Assembly (NCBI GenBank): GCA_033763395.1
Contig: JANRKQ010000188.1
Coordinates: 1-64,000 of the forward strand
Source of the DNA: Xiheimicrobium sp033763395
Lineage (GTDB): Bacteria; Myxococcota; Myxococcia; Myxococcales; Myxococcaceae
Direction: 5' to 3'
DNA length: 64,000 nucleotides
The translations under genes were made by a program, and so were the position numbers. Of the stretch, positions 46,867-54,545 are shown piece by piece. The notes below the pieces were generated by a model. That model was given only the letters and a program-made list of their open reading frames with translations. It did no database searches and was not told where the DNA came from. The first letter of the stretch is position 1. Each line of letters starts with the position of its first letter.

Positions 46867-47886
46867 ATGCGCGCCGTCTTCGTCGTCGCCGTCTTGATGC
46901 TGGGGTGTGGTGAGGCCATCGGTCAGGTGGAGGACCTCGAGCAGACCGAGGCAGCAGCAGGCCAGTCCCTCGACGAGTGGAGCGAGCGTGACGTTCAGAT
47001 CTTCCCGCCAGCCCGGTTCGAGAAGGGCGGCCAGGTGGCGTGGTTCCACGACTCGGGTGATCTCTCTGGGTACTGGCACACCTACGACGCGCTCCAGGCG
47101 TGCGGCGCGGGCGATGCGCCGAGGAAGGTGCACGTCTTTCTCCCGCGCACCTACGAACGGTCGACGGCCCGGTACCCCGTTGTCTACCTGCAGGACGGCA
47201 ACACCGCGTTCTGGCCGGGCGGGCCCGCGAACGACACCTGGCGCGTGCAGGAGGGCCTCTCGACGCTCTGGCGGCAGCGGGCCATCGAGCCCGTCATCGT
47301 CGTCGCCGTGCACCCGCTCAACCGCGACCGCGAATACACCCACGCGTCGGCGGCCCCGGGGCGCGACTGCTGCGGCGCCGAGGCCTACACGAACTACCTC
47401 GCCGACTGCGTGAAGCGCTTCGTCGACACGAACTACCGCACCGTCCCCGACGCGGCGCGCACCGCGGTCATCGGCAGCTCACATGGTGGCCTCATCTCGT
47501 TTTACGCGGCGACGCGGCGGCCCGATCGCTTCGGGCGGGTGGGCGCGCTGTCGTCGTCGTTCTGGGTGGGGCTCGATCCGCTGGGTGGCGGGAGCCTCGA
47601 GCGAAGCGCGCTGGTGGCGCCCGTGCTGCCGCTCCTGCGAGATCCGTCGCGGCGGCCGAACCGCATCTGGATCGACTGGGGCCTCGTGCGTGACGGCGGC
47701 TTCCACAACGTCTGGATCGAAGCGCGCGCCACCGAGCGTGGCCGGGAACTGGCCGCGGCGCTCGAGCGGACCGGGTACGTGCGCGGGCAGACGCTCTTCG
47801 TTCAAGAAGATCCACGCGGCGCCCACCAGGAGTCGTCCTGGGCGCGCCGGTTTCCGGACGTCATGCGCGCGCTGTATCCGCGGTGA
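46867..47886 (+). CDS. lipoprotein esterase of the esterase D/PF00756 type
   Basis: 339 residues. RAVFVVAVLMLGCG gives a lipoprotein signal with Cys14. The alpha/beta core has VVYLQDGN, VIVVAVHPLNRDREYT, the nucleophile GSSHGGLISFYAATRRP and a late GAHQESSW supplying His. This is the layout of secreted esterase D-like enzymes (also siderophore or mycolyl types); the substrate is unknown. AAGGAG lies 6 nt upstream. Residues 20-50 are a disordered spacer from the membrane. Confidence 0.88.
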   Translation: MRAVFVVAVLMLGCGEAIGQVEDLEQTEAAAGQSLDEWSERDVQIFPPARFEKGGQVAWFHDSGDLSGYWHTYDALQACGAGDAPRKVHVFLPRTYERSTARYPVVYLQDGNTAFWPGGPANDTWRVQEGLSTLWRQRAIEPVIVVAVHPLNRDREYTHASAAPGRDCCGAEAYTNYLADCVKRFVDTNYRTVPDAARTAVIGSSHGGLISFYAATRRPDRFGRVGALSSSFWVGLDPLGGGSLERSALVAPVLPLLRDPSRRPNRIWIDWGLVRDGGFHNVWIEARATERGRELAAALERTGYVRGQTLFVQEDPRGAHQESSWARRFPDVMRALYPR

Positions 47887-48137
47887 AGGCGCGGGGGGTT
47901 CGGGTCGACGAGGCCCTGCGCTCCCTGTGAGTCGACTCGAGCCGGGCCCGCGGTTCCAGCGAGTCGCCGCCGCCGGCCGAAGTGGGCGACCTCGCCGATG
48001 ACGCCCGGGGCCGGCGCTGAGCGGGGAACCACGGCAGACCCGAATCGGGTGCTCACACTTCAGCCCAGTCGGAATCCTCCGCTGGTGGACGAACTGGAAT
48101 CTGGTGTCGCCGAGCAACCGATGTCAGGGTGTTCTGC

Positions 48138-48623
48138 ATGGTGCGTTGGGGGTTGTGGCTCGTGCTCGTCGCGGCGCCGGTGCTGGCGCAGCAGCCGTCG
48201 CTCATTCGGGTGGCGCCCTTCGAAGACTCCCGCCTCGGCGGCATCCGGCTGCTCAAGAGCGGCGCCGAGCTCGAGCTGGGCTTCTTCGGCGAAGAGGCGC
48301 CGGCCTTCTTCCAGGGCTGTGCGCTCTGTGAAGACGAGCTCGTGCGCGTGAAGGGCCTGCGCATCACCGGCCTGGTGCTGGGCGTGACTGGCCCCGTGGG
48401 CATGCTGGCCGGGCTCGTGGTGGGGCTGGCGGCGGGCGCGCTGTTTCCGATCCTCCCGATCGCCCTGCTTGGTGGGGCGGTGATCTCGGTCGGTGGCGTG
48501 CTGTTCAACCAGCTCGCTGACACGTTCCTTCTGCGCGCGGTGAACCTCTACAACCTCCAGGCGCTCGAGCCGCCCAAACGGCAGGGTGGCTTCTCGGCCG
48601 CGCCAGGCAACTCGACGCCGTAG
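48138..48623 (+). CDS. exported protein with a central hydrophobic hairpin
   Basis: 161 residues from ATG 48138 (AGGG 8 nt upstream). The signal peptide MVRWGLWLVLVAAPVLAQ is followed by a short domain with a CALC pair. Two long hydrophobic helices rich in Gly (about 73-125: LVLGVTGPVGMLAGLVVGLAAG...) look like a membrane hairpin. The last 30 residues are polar. The 250-bp gap upstream holds only a short palindrome ACCCGAATCGGGT. The family is unknown. Confidence 0.7.
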   Translation: MVRWGLWLVLVAAPVLAQQPSLIRVAPFEDSRLGGIRLLKSGAELELGFFGEEAPAFFQGCALCEDELVRVKGLRITGLVLGVTGPVGMLAGLVVGLAAGALFPILPIALLGGAVISVGGVLFNQLADTFLLRAVNLYNLQALEPPKRQGGFSAAPGNSTP

Positions 48624-48709
48624 CCCGGGCTTCGTCGAACTCGCTCGCGGGCTCGTGGCAACGACGAGCGCAGGCCGATTCCCCGGCTCTCGACCTCTCG
48701 CGGCACGAT

Positions 48710-49351
48710 CTACAGATCTTCGTACCGGTAGAGCGGGTGCAGATCGTGCCCCGGCTGCATCGTCACCAGCGGCTTGATGAGCCCGTTCTCGAGCCCGTAC
48801 ACCCAGCCGTGCAGCACCGGCCGATGCTCGTACTTCCACGCCTTCTGCAGAATCGACGTCTTGGCGAGGTTCAGCACCTGCTCGCGCACGTTGAGCTCGA
48901 CCAGCAGCCGCGCGCGGGCGTCTTCATCGGGGCAGGCCGCGAGCTCGGCCTCGTGGAGCCGGTACACGTCCTTGATGTTCCGCAGCCACTTGTTGAGCAC
49001 GCCGAACGAGTTGCGCCGCATCGCCGCCAGCACGCCACCGCAGCCGTAGTGCCCACAGACGATCACGTGCTCGACCTTCAGCTGCGTCACCGCGTACTCG
49101 AGCACCGAGAGCAGGTTGATGTCGGTGTGGACCACCAGGTTGGCGACGTTGCGATGCACGAAGATCTCGCCGGGCTCGGTGCCGGTGATCTCGTTCGCCG
49201 GCACGCGGCTGTCGCTGCAGCCAACCCAGAGGAACTTCGGCGACTGCAGCCCCAGCAGCCGCTTGAAGAACTGGGGATCTTCCTCGACCCGGCGGCGCGC
49301 CCACGCCTGGTTGTGCTCGAGCAGCGACTCGATCGTCTTCGTCGTCAGCAT
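48710..49351 (-). CDS. can: beta-class carbonic anhydrase
   Basis: Interconverts CO2 and bicarbonate. Zinc ligands are Cys45 and Asp47 in CSDSRV, and His101 and Cys104 in CGHYGCGG. The dyad segment IFVHRNVANLV is intact. 213 residues, as for E. coli Can. It follows the DsrE-like gene by 27 bp on the minus strand, probably one transcript. Bicarbonate could feed carbamoyl phosphate synthase and the acyl-CoA carboxylase encoded elsewhere in the window. Confidence 0.96.
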   Translation of the reverse strand: MLTTKTIESLLEHNQAWARRRVEEDPQFFKRLLGLQSPKFLWVGCSDSRVPANEITGTEPGEIFVHRNVANLVVHTDINLLSVLEYAVTQLKVEHVIVCGHYGCGGVLAAMRRNSFGVLNKWLRNIKDVYRLHEAELAACPDEDARARLLVELNVREQVLNLAKTSILQKAWKYEHRPVLHGWVYGLENGLIKPLVTMQPGHDLHPLYRYEDL

Positions 49352-49378
49352 CGGCCGCGCCTGTAGCCGACTTCGCGC

Positions 49379-49774
49379 TCAGGTGAAGAAGCGATCGGTG
49401 ACGCCCTGCGTCCGGCTCAAGATCGACGTCCACCCGATGAGCACGTCGACCTTCGGCTCCACGTCGGGTGGGTTCAGGCCGAGGGAGGCCATCGACCCCG
49501 TACACGCCAGCACCGTGCCGAGGCCCGAGTCGCGCACCACGTCGAGCAGCTGCCGGCAGGTGGGCACCTGGCGAAGCTCCATGGTGGCGTTGACGTCGTC
49601 GCGGCCCTCGAGGTCCGGCTCGTCCAGGCGGTCCTTCACCAGCCGCTCGAGCGCGAACCAGAAGAAGTAGAGCTCGACCCGCCGCCCCATCGACACCGCC
49701 GCCGCGGCGATCGACAGCCCCTGGTGCACCGCCTGGTACTCGCCTCGCTGCAGAAACACGCACACCGGCTGCAT
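49379..49774 (-). CDS. DsrE/DsrF-like small protein
   Basis: 131 residues, from the ATG at 49774 that starts MQPVCVFLQRGEYQAVHQ. SIAAAAVSMGRRVELYFFWFAL and QLLDVVRDSGLGTVLACTGSMASLG match the Rossmann-like DsrE fold, with Cys in CTGS at the position often used for persulfide transfer. Family proteins handle sulfur carriers or accompany peroxiredoxins. It is the first gene of the pair with carbonic anhydrase and divergent from the mevalonate operon (151 bp). Confidence 0.8.
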   Translation of the reverse strand: MQPVCVFLQRGEYQAVHQGLSIAAAAVSMGRRVELYFFWFALERLVKDRLDEPDLEGRDDVNATMELRQVPTCRQLLDVVRDSGLGTVLACTGSMASLGLNPPDVEPKVDVLIGWTSILSRTQGVTDRFFT

Positions 49775-49925
49775 GTGGGTGGTTGTACGCCCGCGCGGGA
49801 GGCGGAGCCAACTGCCCTCGGTCAGGCCGTTGGCGGGCGCGCTTCGACCGCCCGCGTTACGTACATGACCGACCAGTGACAACCGGAGTGAGATCAACCG
49901 GTTTCGTGGGTTACCTGAGGACTCG

Positions 49926-51014
49926 ATGTCTGTTACGCCGCCCCTCCAGATGCCGGTCGACGACACCACCGCCCGCCGGAAAGACGCGCACCTGGACCTG
50001 TGTGCCCAGGAAGAGGTGGCTCCGGTCGAGAACACGACCCTCTTCGAGCAGATGTTTTTGGTGCACTGCGCCATGCCGGAGCTGTCGGCCGACGAGGTCG
50101 ATCTCTCGACGCCGTTGTTCGGCAAGCGCCTGAAGGCGCCGCTGCTGGTGACGGGCATGACGGGCGGCACCGAGCGCGCGATGCAGGTGAACCGCGACAT
50201 CGCTCAGGTGGCGGAAGCCTTCGGCGTGGCGTTTGGTGTGGGCAGCCAGCGGGCGATGGCCGAGCGGCCCGAGCTGACGAAGACGTTCGCGGTGCGCGAT
50301 GTGGCGCCCACCACGGTGCTGATCGGCAACATCGGGCTGGTGCAGGCCGTGCGGCTGGGCGTCGACGGCGTGCGGCGCCTCAAGGACGGCATCGGCGCCG
50401 ACGCCATGGCCGTGCACTTGAACCCCGGGCAGGAGCTGACGCAGCCCGAGGGCGATCGCGACTTCCGCGGTGGCTACGAGATCCTCGGCGCGCTGGTGAA
50501 GGCGCTGGGCGCCGAGCGCGTGCTGGTGAAAGAGACGGGCTGCGGGCTCTCGCCCGCGGTGGCGCGGCGGCTGGTCGACGTCGGCGTGAAGAACCTCGAC
50601 GTCTCGGGCCTGGGCGGGACGAGCTGGGTGCGGGTCGAGCAGCTTCGGGCCGAGGGCGTCGCGCGCGAGGTGGGCGCGCAGTTCTCGAGCTGGGGCATCC
50701 CCACGGCGGCGGCGGTGGGCACGGTGCGTCGCGCCGTCGGCCCGGGTGTCACCCTCATCGCGGCGGGCGGCATGCGCACCGGCCTCGACGTGGCCAAGGC
50801 GCTCGCGCTGGGTGCCGACGTCGGAGGGCTGGCGCTCCCGCTGTTCCGCGCGCACCAGGAAGGCGGCGTTCCGAAGGTGCACGAGGCCATGACGACGCTC
50901 GTCACCGCGCTCAAGCAGGCGCTCATGCTGACCGGCAGCCGCACGCCGGCCGAGCTGCGCACGAGGCCCCGCGTCATCACCGGGGCGCTCAAGGACTGGA
51001 TGGCATCGTTGTGA
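49926..51014 (+). CDS. fni: type 2 isopentenyl-diphosphate delta-isomerase
   Basis: An FMN- and NADPH-dependent isomerase converting IPP to DMAPP. RRKDAHLDLC at the N-terminus, MTGGTERAMQVNRDIA, GVGSQRAM, GNIGLVQAV, AVHLNPGQE, VKETGCGLS and AAGGMRTGLDVAKALALGAD match the family. 362 residues. GAGGA precedes the ATG. First gene of a tightly packed mevalonate operon. Two AACCGG-type motifs in the upstream gap (around 49880-49905) may be operator half-sites. Confidence 0.96.
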   Translation: MSVTPPLQMPVDDTTARRKDAHLDLCAQEEVAPVENTTLFEQMFLVHCAMPELSADEVDLSTPLFGKRLKAPLLVTGMTGGTERAMQVNRDIAQVAEAFGVAFGVGSQRAMAERPELTKTFAVRDVAPTTVLIGNIGLVQAVRLGVDGVRRLKDGIGADAMAVHLNPGQELTQPEGDRDFRGGYEILGALVKALGAERVLVKETGCGLSPAVARRLVDVGVKNLDVSGLGGTSWVRVEQLRAEGVAREVGAQFSSWGIPTAAAVGTVRRAVGPGVTLIAAGGMRTGLDVAKALALGADVGGLALPLFRAHQEGGVPKVHEAMTTLVTALKQALMLTGSRTPAELRTRPRVITGALKDWMASL

Positions 51015-51028
51015 AGGAGGAGGGCACC

Positions 51029-52345
51029 ATGGGTGAGGGCGTCACGTCGCGGTTGAGCGGGTTCCACAAGCTGCCGGTCGCCGAGCGGCTGGGCACCGTG
51101 TCCCGCATGTTCAAGCTGTCGGGCGACGAGACGAGCGCGGTCGCCGGAGGCCATGGCCTGACGACCGATCTCGCCAACACGATGATCGAGAACGCGGTGG
51201 GCGTCTTCACCCTGCCGCTGGGCCTGGGCCTCAACATGATGGTGAACGGCCGCGACTACGTCGTGCCCATGGCCGTCGAGGAGCCCTCGGTCATCGCCGC
51301 GGTCAGCTTCGCGGCCCGCATCGCGCGCGAGGGCGGTGGCTTCGTCGCCGAGGCCGACGACCCGATCATGATCGGCCAGGTGCAGGTGACCGGCTACGGC
51401 GACCCGTCGGAGGCGTCGAAGAAGCTGCTCGCCCACAAGGAGCAGCTCCTCGCGCTGGCCAACAGCTTCCACCCGTCGTTGATCTCCCGCGGCGGTGGCG
51501 CGCGCGACGTCGAGGTGCGGGTGCTGCCCGCGCCCGAGGGCCCCCGCGGAGAGCCGCTGCTCGTGCTCCACCTGCTCATCGACACGCAGGAGGCGATGGG
51601 CGCCAACCTCATCAACACCATGGCCGAGGGCATCGCGCCGCTGGTGGAGCAGATCACCGGCGGCAAGGTGTACCTGCGCATCCTGTCGAACCTGGCGGAC
51701 CGCCGGCTGGCGCGCTCGATGGTGCGCATCCCCGTCACGTCGCTCGCCGACTTCGACATGTCGGGGGAGTCGATCGCCGAGGGCATCGTGCAGGCGAGCC
51801 GCTTCGCGGTGGCCGACCCGTACCGCGCGGCGACGCACAACAAGGGCATCATGAACGGCATCGACTCGATGGCCATCGCCACCGGGCAGGACTGGCGCGC
51901 CATCGAGGCCGGCGCCCACGCCTTCGCCGCGCGTGACGGGCAGTACCGGCCGCTGTCGACGTGGACGCTGGAAGAGGCGCACCTGGTCGGCCGCATCGAG
52001 CTCCCGCTGGCGCTCGGCACCGTCGGTGGGCCCATCAAGATCCACCCGCAGGTGCAGGCCGCGCTCAAGCTGCTGCGCACCACGAGCGCGCGCGAGCTGT
52101 CGATGGTGATGGCCTCGGTGGGCCTCGCCCAGAACTTCGCGGCGGTGCGGGCCCTGGGCTCGGTGGGCATCCAGAAGGGCCACATGGCGATGCACGCGCG
52201 CTGCGTGGCGGTGACGGCGGGCGCCCGCGGCCACTGGATCGAGCAGGTGACCAACGCGCTGGTGAAGACCGGCCAGGTGAAGGTCGAGAAGGCGAAGGAG
52301 ATCCTCGCCAACCTCATGCGTGACGCGGCGACCGAGGCCGGGTAG
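51029..52345 (+). CDS. mvaA: class II HMG-CoA reductase
   Basis: Reduces HMG-CoA to mevalonate. 438 residues, soluble, class II: Glu84/85 in VEEPSVIAA, the lysine in THNKGIMNGID, the aspartate in TGQDWRAIE, and His in GHMAMHAR, with MGANLINTM near the middle. Strong similarity to the Pseudomonas mevalonii type; the cofactor preference cannot be read directly. ATG 51029 has GGAGGAGGG just upstream; an earlier in-frame GTG at 51011 is less likely. Confidence 0.96.
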   Translation: MGEGVTSRLSGFHKLPVAERLGTVSRMFKLSGDETSAVAGGHGLTTDLANTMIENAVGVFTLPLGLGLNMMVNGRDYVVPMAVEEPSVIAAVSFAARIAREGGGFVAEADDPIMIGQVQVTGYGDPSEASKKLLAHKEQLLALANSFHPSLISRGGGARDVEVRVLPAPEGPRGEPLLVLHLLIDTQEAMGANLINTMAEGIAPLVEQITGGKVYLRILSNLADRRLARSMVRIPVTSLADFDMSGESIAEGIVQASRFAVADPYRAATHNKGIMNGIDSMAIATGQDWRAIEAGAHAFAARDGQYRPLSTWTLEEAHLVGRIELPLALGTVGGPIKIHPQVQAALKLLRTTSARELSMVMASVGLAQNFAAVRALGSVGIQKGHMAMHARCVAVTAGARGHWIEQVTNALVKTGQVKVEKAKEILANLMRDAATEAG

Positions 52346-52355
52346 TCGAGCCGTC

Positions 52356-53264
52356 GTGAGCCTCCACATCACGTCGTTCGGCCCGGGGAAGGTGATCCTC
52401 CTCGGGGAGCATGGGGTCGTCTACGGGCAGCCTGCGCTCGCGGCGCCGATCTCGCGCGGCGTTCGCGCCTGGGCCGTTCCCGCGCCAAAGTGCAGCCTCG
52501 AGCTGCCCGAGGGCGTGAAGCCCGAACACTCCCGCTCGCTCGAGCGCGCGTTCGCCAGGGCTGCGAAGGTGACCGGCCACCCGAAGGTGCTGGTGACGCT
52601 CGAGTCAGACCTTCCCTTGTCGATGGGGCTGGGGAGCTCCGGGGCGTTGTCGGTGGCGGTGAGCAAGGCGCTCCTCGAGGCGAAGACGGCGAAGCCGCCC
52701 GAGCGCAAGCAGCTCGAGCGCGTCGCCTTCGAGATGGAGAAGGAGTTCCACGGCACGCCCTCGGGCGTCGATCACACCACCTCGGCTCGGGGCGAGATGA
52801 TCCTCTTCCGGCGAGGCGCGGTGCGGGTGGTGAAGAGCCCCATCCCCGTGCGGGTGCTGGTGGCCATCGTCGGTGAGCGGCCGCCCACGAAGACGACGGT
52901 GGGGGCCCTGCGCGAGCGCCAGCAGCGGTGGCCAGGGCGGTACAAGCGGCTCTTCCTCGAGATCGGCAAGGTGGCCGCAGAGGGCGCGCAGGCGGTGACG
53001 AAGGGCGACCTCGAGGCGCTGGGCGATCTGATGAACGTGAACCAGGGCCTGCTGAACGCAGTGGGGCTGTCGAGCGAGGGGCTCGAGGCGATGGTGAACC
53101 GGCTGCGGCGGCTCGGGGCGCTCGGCGCGAAGCTCACGGGCGCAGGCGGCGACGGTGGGGCGGTGCTGGGGCTGTTCCGCGAGCCGGAGCCCATCGTGGC
53201 GAAGCTGATGAACGAGGGCGTGACGTGCTTCGTGAGCCAACTCGCCGGGCCGCGCGCGCTGTGA
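52356..53264 (+). CDS. mvk: mevalonate kinase
   Basis: A GHMP kinase phosphorylating mevalonate. PGKVILLGEHGVVYGQPAL (about 10-28) is the classical start, followed by PLSMGLGSSGALSVAV, GTPSGVDHTTS with the catalytic Asp, and LTGAGGDGGAVLGL at the end. 302 residues. GTG 52356 starts 10 bp after the HMG-CoA reductase stop. Confidence 0.95.
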   Translation: MSLHITSFGPGKVILLGEHGVVYGQPALAAPISRGVRAWAVPAPKCSLELPEGVKPEHSRSLERAFARAAKVTGHPKVLVTLESDLPLSMGLGSSGALSVAVSKALLEAKTAKPPERKQLERVAFEMEKEFHGTPSGVDHTTSARGEMILFRRGAVRVVKSPIPVRVLVAIVGERPPTKTTVGALRERQQRWPGRYKRLFLEIGKVAAEGAQAVTKGDLEALGDLMNVNQGLLNAVGLSSEGLEAMVNRLRRLGALGAKLTGAGGDGGAVLGLFREPEPIVAKLMNEGVTCFVSQLAGPRAL

Positions 53265-53275
53265 AGGAGTCGACG

Positions 53276-54268
53276 ATGAAGGCGACGGCGAAGGCGCACC
53301 CCAACATCGCCCTGGTGAAGTACTGGGGAAAGCGCGACGAGCGGCTGATCCTCCCGCACCAGTCGAGCCTGTCGGTCACGCTCGGGCCCCTGTCGGTGAC
53401 GACGACGGTCGAGTTCGAGGCGGCGCGCGGCGACGACGAGGTGTCGATCAACGGCAAGGTGGCGCAGGGTGGTGAGCGCCAGCGGGTGGTGGCGCTGCTC
53501 CAGCTCGTCCGGCGCGAGGCGAAGGTCCGCGGCGTTCGTGGGCTGGGCCGCGCCCGCATGACGTCGGCGGGAGACTTTCCGGCGGCGGCGGGGCTGGCGT
53601 CGAGCGCGGCGGCCTTCGCAGCGCTGGCGGTGGCGGCGCGGGCCGCGGCGGGCCTGAAGCGCGACGTCAAGGCGGAGTCGGTGTTGGCGCGGCAGGGGAG
53701 CGGCTCGGCGTGCCGGAGCGTCGAGGGCGGCTTCGTGCGGTGGAACAAGGGCTCGCGCGCGGACGGTCGCGACTCATTCGGTGAGCAGCTCTTCGAGGCG
53801 TTGCACTGGCCCGAGCTGCGCCTCCTCGTTGGCATGGTGAGCCGCGAGGAGAAAGAGGTGAAGTCGCGCGACGGCATGCGCGGCACGGTGAAGACGTCAC
53901 CGTATTACCCAGCCTGGGCCAGGGACGCGGACCTCGAGGTGAAGCGCATCGTGCCGTTCATCAAGCGGCGTGATCTCGAGGCCGTGGGTGAGATCGCCGA
54001 GCGCAACGCCTGGCGCATGCACGCCACCGCCTTCGCCGCGAATCCACCGCTCTGCTACTTGAAGCCCGAGACGCTCTCGGTGATTCAGGCCTGCGCGCAG
54101 CTTCGCAAGCAGGGGGTCGGCGTCTGGTTCACGCTCGACGCCGGGCCGAACCCGGTCCTCCTGACCTCGGCGAAGGATGAGGCCGCGGTGGCGAAGGTGC
54201 TCACGGCGCACGGCGCGTCTGAGATCGTGCGTTGTCACCCGGGCGGAGACGCGCAGCTGACCGGGTAA
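53276..54268 (+). CDS. mvaD: diphosphomevalonate decarboxylase
   Basis: Makes IPP from mevalonate diphosphate with ATP. KYWGKRDE, LPHQSSLSVTL, SAGDFPAAAGLASSAAAF and QGSGSACRSVEGGFVRW with the substrate Ser/Arg are diagnostic of diphosphomevalonate rather than monophosphate decarboxylases. 330 residues. GGAG lies 7 nt upstream of the ATG. It is the last gene of the operon; a phosphomevalonate kinase gene does not follow. Confidence 0.96.
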   Translation: MKATAKAHPNIALVKYWGKRDERLILPHQSSLSVTLGPLSVTTTVEFEAARGDDEVSINGKVAQGGERQRVVALLQLVRREAKVRGVRGLGRARMTSAGDFPAAAGLASSAAAFAALAVAARAAAGLKRDVKAESVLARQGSGSACRSVEGGFVRWNKGSRADGRDSFGEQLFEALHWPELRLLVGMVSREEKEVKSRDGMRGTVKTSPYYPAWARDADLEVKRIVPFIKRRDLEAVGEIAERNAWRMHATAFAANPPLCYLKPETLSVIQACAQLRKQGVGVWFTLDAGPNPVLLTSAKDEAAVAKVLTAHGASEIVRCHPGGDAQLTG

Positions 54269-54399
54269 GCGGTGTTGCCGGCGGCGACGACACCCGCCAT
54301 CCACAACCAACGGGTCGCGGTGAAGACGAGGCGCGCCCACGCGGGTGGCACAGGGGTCTGGAGCATCAACGCGCGCCGGGCGAACAGCGGTACGACGCC

Positions 54400-54545
54400 G
54401 CGAGTCCAGCGCCCGGACCCTTCGTCACGAAACCGAGGGCGTTCCGCGTGCCCCCGAGCGCTGATCGTCCACGGCCGCGACGTCGGACACGCACCAACGT
54501 CGCGAGTCGAGCGCCCGGATCCTTCGCCATGAAACCGAGGGCGTT
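54400..54545 (-). repeat. imperfect 102-bp tandem duplication at the 3' end of the MYXO-CTERM gene
   Basis: A 44-bp core at 54502-54545, just past the stop of the MYXO-CTERM gene, recurs at 54400-54443 with 40 of 44 identical bases and an offset of exactly 102 bp. Flanking similarity extends into the coding end (the CTCGGGGGC stretch). Otherwise the 275 bp between mvaD and the convergent gene hold no recognisable gene. Confidence 0.75.

Noticed and set aside
47887..48137. Small minus-strand frames in the gap after the esterase gene
   Set aside because: Low-complexity, no start signals and no protein-like features; only a short palindrome is visible there.
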